12,691 nt of DNA from Ramicandelaber brevisporus (lineage: Eukaryota > Kickxellomycota > Ramicandelaberales > Ramicandelaberaceae), in the NCBI GenBank assembly GCA_025201865.1, contig MU603265.1, forward strand, positions 1 through 12,691, read 5' to 3'. Below are positions 7,754 to 12,691 of the stretch, piece after piece. The stretch's first letter is position 1. Each line of letters begins with the position of its first letter. The position numbers and the translations under genes are program-made. The notes under the pieces are model-generated. The model was not told the origin of the DNA, made no database searches, and was given only the letters and a program-made list of their open reading frames with translations.

Positions 7754-10711
7754 TTATTTCATTAACTCTTGAATCTGCTGTCTGAATGTCGCTTTAACTT
7801 CTTGCAAGTCTGCCTCAAGTTCGATGACTCGCTCGGATTTCTCTCCAAGCAGCTCCAGAGCCTCTGCATACTCTTTCCTGAGAGCATCAAGCTCAGAATT
7901 CTGTGGTTTGACAGAGTCTAAACCACCACCGTACTTCTGGTCGAGCCTGATGGCTGCTTGAACGAGCTCTGCCGATAGATTGTCGCGCTCTCGAGTGACA
8001 TTTGAAAGCTGAGACTGCAATGCTGAAATTTGGAGACGAAGCTGGCGGATTGCTGCTGGACTGCCATTTACCATCCCGGCTCCAGTTGATGCTGTAGCCG
8101 ATGTAGTAGCAGTAGTGGCGGTGGCAGTGGACTGGTTGGGTGACGCAGTGATTGACGACGGATTGGGCGAGGAATGTCCAACTGCCTTCGACGCCGCGGA
8201 TGTGGCTGCCGCTGCCGCGATTGCAGAATTAGCTGCAGCCAACCGAGTTGACAAGTCAGTGATGTCCTTTTGCTGTCGTGAACTCTTTGCACGGCTGTCA
8301 TCCAACTCGTTCTTTGCAGCCGCCAGCCGCTGTTCCAAGTCGACAATTCTACCTTCAAGTTGTGCAAGTGTCGCTCTGAATGTAGCAACTTCAGCCGAGT
8401 GTGACGCGGTCGATTGTAGAGTTGATTGTTCATGGTCGTGCTGCAGTGACTTGATTAGCCTTTCGGCTGCTGCCAGTGCATTCTGAGTTGATTCGAGCTG
8501 AGATGTCAGCTGAGCTCGTTTCTTTGCCGAAGACTCTTCGAGTGCATCCAAGCGAGCCAGCACATCAGAATGTCTCGATCTCCAAGTCTCAATTTGGCGG
8601 AGTAACGGCGCAACACTTTCTGAGTTTGATGGCAGTGGCGATGGCGATGGAGATCCTTCGTCTTCAGCGGACCGCGGTGTTGATGTAAACCGCTGATTTT
8701 GCTGCTGTTGTTGCTGTTGCTGTTGATCGGATAACGTGCCCTGCTTTGGAGATGCCACATTGCTGGACGAGCTTAATGACGCCTGCAAATCTCTGACCTG
8801 CAATTGTAAAGCTGCAACCTGTCCCATCAATTTCGCTTCATTTTCCGCAGCTCTCTCTTGCGTCGTTACCACTGTTTGCCTCAGCATTCCAATCTCTCTC
8901 TTAGCCTTCGCCCGTTCTGCTTCTAGTTCTGCCTGGCTCTCCACATACTTTCGTTCCCAATGCTCTCTTACACTCTGCATTTGATCTCCAGCATTCCTTG
9001 CACCCATCTCAATCTCACGCTTCTGCATTTCGAGCTGACCATTCGCCTTATCAACAGCATATTGGTATGCTGCAATGTTCTCACGGGCAACTCGCAGCTC
9101 GTTCTCTGCAATGGCAGCCCGTTTAGATGCGGCATCTGCACGGTCGCGAAGAGTCTTGGATGCCTCCTGAGAACGACGTTCTGACTCTCGAGTGCGAGCT
9201 AGCTGTGTCATCATATCGGACATTTGAGTTTGGGTGTCCTGCATGCGTTTGAGAGCTGCTTGTGCACTTCGCTCGGCGGCTTGCTTTGAATCCTGCAATT
9301 GCTTGGCGAGAGCTGCTGTTCGCTGTTCCTTGCGAGTGAGTTGCTCTCCATCTTGCATCAACTGAGAAATGTGGACATCTCGTTCTGCAATCTGACGTCG
9401 CTGTTGTTCAATGGTATCGCGCAGTTGAGTAGCGAGTTCAACCATTCGTGCATCTGGTGCTGCTACTGCTGGTGCTGGTGCTACTGCTGCTGCCGTTGTT
9501 GTTGAGGATACAGATTGCACTGCATCAAGCGGGTGGAAGAGCTGTTCAGCAGCAGTCGCTGCTACGGTAGTCGACACTGTAGTTGACACTGTAGCTGGAA
9601 CACTACTGACAGGTGCAGGCGGTGGGCTCTGAATTGGCTGAGGAGGCTGCTGAGCTGGAGTGGATTCATTGACAGCGGCTGCGACTGGAGCGTCCAGTAA
9701 AACTGCTCGCGGTGTGGGTGACCTCGACAAGTTGTGTGGCGTTGGTGCAAATGAACCATTGGCAGCCAGTCTTGGTCCAGGAATCGCTGGTGAACCGCCT
9801 TGAGCCGACCCTGCGTGGTTCAATACAGAAGAGGATTGTCTCGAATGCGAGGACGCTGCAGCCAATCCAGGCAGAGACGGAGACCGAGAAACACCAGTGT
9901 TGGCCATCAGGGCAAATGACTTGGCAGTTGGATATCGACTTTGGTCACTGCTAAACGAATTTCGAGATGGAACAAGACTGGGAGATGCTGGAGCTGGAAG
10001 CGGCATGGATGCAACAGACTCATGAGAGTCAGTACGGCGCATGGGCAGTTGAGGAGTATACGAGCCATCAGCTGCAAAAGATGAACGACCCGATCCAGGT
10101 GCTGGAGGAGAGAACTCGGAGGATGTTCTCAGTGTGGCCAGCGGCACATTATCGTCATCCTCATCGTCGCTTCGGTCGCTGGATGCATCGTCTTTCGGAA
10201 CGACCTCTGAAGCAGGTGCAGGCGCGGGTGGAGTGTCATCAATCAACTGCTGTTGCTGTTGCTGTTGCTGAGGCTGTAGCTGAGGCTGAGGCTGCTGACG
10301 TGGCGACCCATCGCTCTCAAGGTCAATAAGCGGAGTACCACTAGCATCATCGTTTGATAGCTCAATCTTCTCCGATAGCTCAGGTTCGTCTAATATCAAG
10401 TCGGCCGTCGTCGACGTCGTCGTCGCTGTTGCTGTTGCTGTTGCTATCGGCTGAGGAATCGATGCTGACACTGACGATCTAGCAGGCGACGGTGATGCAC
10501 CACGGCCAGCTTGGAAGACACTCGACTGCTGAGCCCTGGACCTGTGAATTGCCTCGAGCTCTTGTGCACGCTGTCTTTGCAGGAGAAGCTGTCGGTTCCG
10601 CTGTCGCTGTGCCTCGGCGATCTGCTGCTCGTCTACCTGTATGTCAAGGACACGATCGAGTCCCTTCTCGACGGCACTGATTGCGCCTTTGAGGCTGTTG
10701 AGAAAGCTCAT
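7754..10711 (-). CDS. TMF1: TMF1/Sgm1-like golgin (coiled-coil Golgi tether)
   Basis: TMF-family golgins bind Rab6/Ypt6 at the Golgi and tether vesicles. I chose the ATG at 10711-10709 (985 aa) because the sequence after it, MSFLNSLKGAISAVEKGLDRVLDIQ, resembles the TMF1 N-terminus, which carries an SIDRVLDIQ-like motif. The frame stays open 156 codons further upstream, but that part is Cys-rich translation of tandem repeats. Residues about 25-60 are a short Gln/Arg-rich helix. Residues about 70-415 are disordered, Ser/Pro/Thr-rich, with a Gln run and an acidic DDEDDD patch. A long coiled coil runs from about 418 to 665, a Gln run and Ser/Pro linker follow, and SVAPLLRQIE resembles the TSSPLLRQIE segment of TMF1. 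The C-terminal coiled coil (about 880-985) with RKEYAEALELLGEKSERVIELEADLQEVK matches the TMF C-terminal domain (EKAEEAEELRLDLEDVK in animals). It is divergent from the HSF-like gene. Confidence 0.88.
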   Translation of the reverse strand: MSFLNSLKGAISAVEKGLDRVLDIQVDEQQIAEAQRQRNRQLLLQRQRAQELEAIHRSRAQQSSVFQAGRGASPSPARSSVSASIPQPIATATATATTTSTTADLILDEPELSEKIELSNDDASGTPLIDLESDGSPRQQPQPQLQPQQQQQQQQLIDDTPPAPAPASEVVPKDDASSDRSDDEDDDNVPLATLRTSSEFSPPAPGSGRSSFAADGSYTPQLPMRRTDSHESVASMPLPAPASPSLVPSRNSFSSDQSRYPTAKSFALMANTGVSRSPSLPGLAAASSHSRQSSSVLNHAGSAQGGSPAIPGPRLAANGSFAPTPHNLSRSPTPRAVLLDAPVAAAVNESTPAQQPPQPIQSPPPAPVSSVPATVSTTVSTTVAATAAEQLFHPLDAVQSVSSTTTAAAVAPAPAVAAPDARMVELATQLRDTIEQQRRQIAERDVHISQLMQDGEQLTRKEQRTAALAKQLQDSKQAAERSAQAALKRMQDTQTQMSDMMTQLARTRESERRSQEASKTLRDRADAASKRAAIAENELRVARENIAAYQYAVDKANGQLEMQKREIEMGARNAGDQMQSVREHWERKYVESQAELEAERAKAKREIGMLRQTVVTTQERAAENEAKLMGQVAALQLQVRDLQASLSSSSNVASPKQGTLSDQQQQQQQQQNQRFTSTPRSAEDEGSPSPSPLPSNSESVAPLLRQIETWRSRHSDVLARLDALEESSAKKRAQLTSQLESTQNALAAAERLIKSLQHDHEQSTLQSTASHSAEVATFRATLAQLEGRIVDLEQRLAAAKNELDDSRAKSSRQQKDITDLSTRLAAANSAIAAAAATSAASKAVGHSSPNPSSITASPNQSTATATTATTSATASTGAGMVNGSPAAIRQLRLQISALQSQLSNVTRERDNLSAELVQAAIRLDQKYGGGLDSVKPQNSELDALRKEYAEALELLGEKSERVIELEADLQEVKATFRQQIQELMK

Positions 10712-10815
10712 CTTTGTGTTGAATATTAGTGAGGAGGAACCCAGATCCTTCGTGGTAGAGAAAGACGACTTTCGCGCAAGCCACGGCAGTGAGAGCCAAA
10801 GACAGTGCTCGCACA

Positions 10816-10887
10816 CACTTGCACACTCGCACACTTGCACACTTGCACACCTACACACCTGCACAGTCGCATGCTTGCAGACTTGCA
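10816..10887. repeat. 8-bp tandem array, consensus CACTTGCA
   Basis: Nine consecutive 8-bp units can be lined up: CACTTGCA, CACTCGCA, CACTTGCA, CACTTGCA, CACCTACA, CACCTGCA, CAGTCGCA, TGCTTGCA, GACTTGCA. The units become more diverged to the right. On the minus strand it produces spurious Cys/Val-rich translation (VQVCKCAS-like). Confidence 0.9.
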
Positions 10888-10983
10888 CGAGCCTCCACTC
10901 TCCCGCTCTGCGCGACAACCCTCTGCCGCCTTCTTTCCGCTCTGTGCTACCACATATCGCACGCGCTTCGCGAACTCCATTCA

Positions 10984-11130
10984 CAGCAGCAGCAGCAGCA
11001 AGACACAGCGGCAGCAAGACACAGCGGCAGCAGCCAGCAGCCAGCAGCAGCCAGCAATACACAGCAGCCACCTCCACCAGCCAACAACAGCCACCTCCAC
11101 CAGCAATACACAGCCAGCCGCCGCAGCCGC
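10984..11130. repeat. CAG/CCA-rich tract with nested tandem duplications
   Basis: A (CAG)n run is followed by two perfect copies of a 16-nt unit CAAGACACAGCGGCAG, then by CCAGCAGCCAGCAG. CAGCCACCTCCACCAGC then occurs twice about 23 bp apart, and CAGCAATACACAG also recurs. The tract is non-coding as far as I can tell and carries long stop-free frames on both strands. Confidence 0.85.
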
Positions 11131-11205
11131 AACATAAGCCGCACCTTGAGCGAGCGGGAGCAGGCACCGACGAACCCATCCATCATCCGCTGCAGCAGCA
11201 CTGTA

Positions 11206-11265
11206 TATCTCCTGCACTGTGTATCCTGGCACTGCGTATCCTGGCACTGTGTATCCTGGCACTGT
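11206..11265. repeat. 15-bp tandem array just upstream of the HSF-like start
   Basis: Three units GTATCCTGGCACTGY (11221-11235, 11236-11250, 11251-11265) follow one degenerate unit (11206-11220, TATCTCCTGCACTGT). The array ends 26 bp before the ATG at 11292, so it probably lies in the 5' UTR or core promoter. Confidence 0.9.
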
Positions 11266-11291
11266 ATACCCTATCAGATCATTCGCACACC

Positions 11292-12691
11292 ATGCCTTCG
11301 TTGAAGCGGAACTCATTCTTCCTCCAGCTCCACAAGTATGCGGCCTCTCCGCACATGGCGTCGATCTGCTTCAGCATGTCCGGCAAGTTCATCCTCATCG
11401 CCGACATTGAAAGCCTGGACCGCGAGCTCAAGCATCACGCCGACACTTTCTATGTATCCCAGCCGCCGTCGCCGCCACAACCACAGCCAGCAGTGCCAGC
11501 AGCGTCAACATTACAATCATCAGTAACACCACCAACACCGCCAACAGCGTCAACATCGCCAACGTCGCAAACATTGCTAGCAGCGTTAACATTAGCAACA
11601 TCACCAATATCACCAACATTGCCCGACGCTAGGACACCACTTGACTGTCATGGCCGCCCGTCAGCATCGGCGTTATCACCAGTACGAACATCAGCACCAG
11701 CACCAGCACCAACACCAGCACCAACATCGACATCGGCACCGGCATCGGCATCGCCGCCAAAGCGACACACCAAGAACAAGGTGCTGAGCAGCTACAGCTC
11801 GCTGCGGCGCCAAATGACCGCCTACAACTTCGCCGCCGTTGTGCCGAGCACTCTGCCGGCCACCGAGCTGCCGCCGGGATTTGCATTTGCCAACGACTAC
11901 CGCGGCCGGGTGTGGCACAACAGGCACTTCCGCAGAGGCGGATTCGACGTCAAGCACATGCCCCGCATCAACACAAAGAAGTCGGCCGCCATCCAATCAA
12001 AGCCCACCACGTTCGACGAGCTTGCCAGCGCTGCGGATTTGGACGCTGCGGCTGCAGAGATGATGGTGATGTCAGCAGTGCCAGCAGTGTCAGTGGTGCC
12101 AGGAGAGTCAGTAGTGTCGGCAGTATCAGAAGAGCCAGCAGTGTCGGCGGTATCAGCAGTGCGAATGCAGTCAATGCAGCCAATGAAACCAATGCAGTCA
12201 ATACAACCAGTAAACCCAGTGAACCCAGTGAGGCTAGCGCGGTCATTGCAGCCAATGCAACCAATGAACCCAATGAGACCAGTGAAGCTAGTGCGGCCAG
12301 CTGCACAGCGGTCAAGCACCGCCATCGACAGCGACGACGAGAGCAGCGTGCCCCTGATTGCAACCGAGCCGGCGGCGATCCGATCTCACTCGACTCCAGT
12401 GACGCGCATGTTGATGGCTCCGCCGCAGCAACAGCAGCTCATCCAGCCGCCAGCTCGGCGCGTGGTTGCCATTCCACTGCCTGCGCCGTTCAGCATATAC
12501 CCAACACCGGCACCGACAATGATCGCGCCTGTCTTTGTGCAGCCGTCGGCTGTGAGCGGACCGCTGGTGCCAGTGTGCCTGCCAGTTCGGAGCCAGCAGT
12601 TTGCTCCGAGCGCCGAGAGCATGTGGGCAGCCATCTCGGCACGAGTTGCGCCGCTGGAGCGCAAGCTGAGGAACGCTGGGAGGATGATGGA
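11292..12691 (+). CDS. Divergent HSF-type DNA-binding protein with split domain; 3' end beyond window
   Basis: The frame is open from the ATG at 11292 to the window end, 466 full codons; this is the first in-frame ATG after at least 550 bp. Residues 9-55 fit the first half of an HSF DNA-binding domain: FFLQLHKY (helix 1), ICFSMSGKFILIAD (family ICWSPSGNSFHVFD), then ESLDRELKHH (helix 2). Residues 169-180, SSLRRQMTAYNF, match the HSF recognition helix SSFVRQLNMYGF with conserved Ser, Arg173, Gln174, Tyr178 and Phe180. VWHNRHFRRG (207-216) matches the end of the domain (EFQHPCFLRG) at the same spacing. Residues 56-167 are a Ser/Thr/Pro/Ala-rich insert. Beyond the domain come a basic stretch, a Met/Val-Pro-rich repeat region (261-335), an acidic SDDESS patch and a Pro/Gln/Val-rich tail. 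It is presumably a nuclear transcription factor. Family assignment rests on motif reading only. An intron inside the insert is possible but poorly supported. Confidence 0.78.
   Translation, partial: MPSLKRNSFFLQLHKYAASPHMASICFSMSGKFILIADIESLDRELKHHADTFYVSQPPSPPQPQPAVPAASTLQSSVTPPTPPTASTSPTSQTLLAALTLATSPISPTLPDARTPLDCHGRPSASALSPVRTSAPAPAPTPAPTSTSAPASASPPKRHTKNKVLSSYSSLRRQMTAYNFAAVVPSTLPATELPPGFAFANDYRGRVWHNRHFRRGGFDVKHMPRINTKKSAAIQSKPTTFDELASAADLDAAAAEMMVMSAVPAVSVVPGESVVSAVSEEPAVSAVSAVRMQSMQPMKPMQSIQPVNPVNPVRLARSLQPMQPMNPMRPVKLVRPAAQRSSTAIDSDDESSVPLIATEPAAIRSHSTPVTRMLMAPPQQQQLIQPPARRVVAIPLPAPFSIYPTPAPTMIAPVFVQPSAVSGPLVPVCLPVRSQQFAPSAESMWAAISARVAPLERKLRNAGRMM
11502..11627 (+). repeat. In-frame 9-bp minisatellite inside the HSF-type domain
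   Basis: Fourteen nine-base units, most ending in ACA, can be laid end to end (for example GCG TCA ACA, CCA CCA ACA, TCA CCA ACA), encoding residues 71-112 as Ala/Ser/Pro/Leu-x-Thr triplets. A six-base GCA CCA-type repeat encoding Ala-Pro follows at about 11691-11750. All units are multiples of three, so the frame is preserved. Confidence 0.8.
12072..12296 (+). repeat. In-frame 9-bp minisatellite encoding a (P/S)-(M/V)-x repeat
   Basis: Twenty-five nine-base units occupy residues 261-335. The left ten are TCA GCA GTG-like (Ser/Pro-x-Val/Glu); the right fifteen are CCA ATG CAG-like (Pro/Ser-Met/Val-Gln/Asn/Arg). CTA GCG CGG / CTA GTG CGG units recur six units apart, indicating a higher-order duplication of about 54 bp. 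Confidence 0.85.

Larger units (their letters stand above)
10712..11291. promoter_or_regulatory. Repeat-rich divergent spacer between golgin and HSF-like genes
   Basis: This 580-bp region separates two outward-facing start codons and should hold both promoters and leaders. It contains an 8-bp tandem array (10816-10887), a pyrimidine-rich stretch with a TTCGCGAA palindrome (10967-10974), a CAG/CCA-rich tract (10984-11130), and a 15-bp tandem array (11206-11265) just before the HSF-like ATG. A GAAAG-acga-CTTTC inverted repeat lies at 10760-10773. The + strand frame that enters the HSF-like gene has no stop throughout this spacer but also no ATG before 11292. Confidence 0.65.

Noticed and set aside
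10816-10887. Short regularly spaced repeats considered as a CRISPR-like array
   Set aside because: The units are contiguous 8-mers with no spacers, in a eukaryotic setting; this is a minisatellite.
10712-11179. Extension of the golgin frame upstream to an ATG at 11179, adding 156 residues
   Set aside because: The extra part is Cys/Gly/Val-rich translation of the 8-bp and CAG-type arrays, while the ATG at 10711 begins a TMF-like N-terminus.
11428-11886. Minus-strand Leu/Val/Met-rich ORFs that look like membrane segments (LVLVLVLV, MLLMLTLL)
   Set aside because: They are antisense readings of the in-frame Thr/Ala/Pro minisatellites of the HSF-like gene.
11897-12363. Minus-strand ORFs with TADTADTAG-like and ALASLGSLG-like repeats
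   Set aside because: Antisense shadows of the 9-bp minisatellite at 12072-12296.

Overview
The window looks like nuclear DNA from an intron-poor eukaryote, most likely a fungus. Five protein genes can be read and four are clearly eukaryotic: anaphase-promoting complex subunit 1, a mitochondrial lysyl-tRNA synthetase, an EF-hand mitochondrial aspartate/glutamate carrier and a TMF/Sgm1-type golgin. None shows an intron that I can detect over about 10 kb of coding sequence. CAG/CAA-type triplet repeats run through both coding and non-coding DNA. The exact lineage cannot be fixed from the sequence; an early-diverging, intron-poor fungus is my best guess.

Layout, left to right. 1-1947 (+): the 3' part of APC1, cut by the left edge. 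1948-2755: a gene-poor convergent spacer with two adjacent inverted repeats, an (AAC)n tract and one doubtful small ORF. 2756-4621 (-): mitochondrial LysRS. 4622-5308: a divergent promoter region rich in microsatellites. 5309-7576 (+): aspartate/glutamate carrier. 7577-7753: a short convergent spacer carrying AATAAA signals. 7754-10711 (-): TMF-like golgin. 10712-11291: a divergent spacer built largely of tandem repeats. 11292 to the right edge (+): a partial gene for a divergent HSF-type transcription factor.

The genes do not form a pathway; this is ordinary eukaryotic gene order with alternating orientations. The one suggestive pair is LysRS and the carrier. Both products are mitochondrial and they share a divergent 687-bp promoter region.

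The most interesting item is the last gene. Its N-terminal 55 residues and residues 168-216 together match the HSF DNA-binding domain with family-like spacing. The domain is split, exactly between helix 2 and the recognition helix, by a 112-residue Ser/Thr/Pro/Ala-rich insert that contains an in-frame 9-bp minisatellite. A second, related 9-bp minisatellite encodes a Met/Val-Pro-rich segment downstream. Either the insert is tolerated in a helix-turn-helix domain, or it hides an unusual intron.
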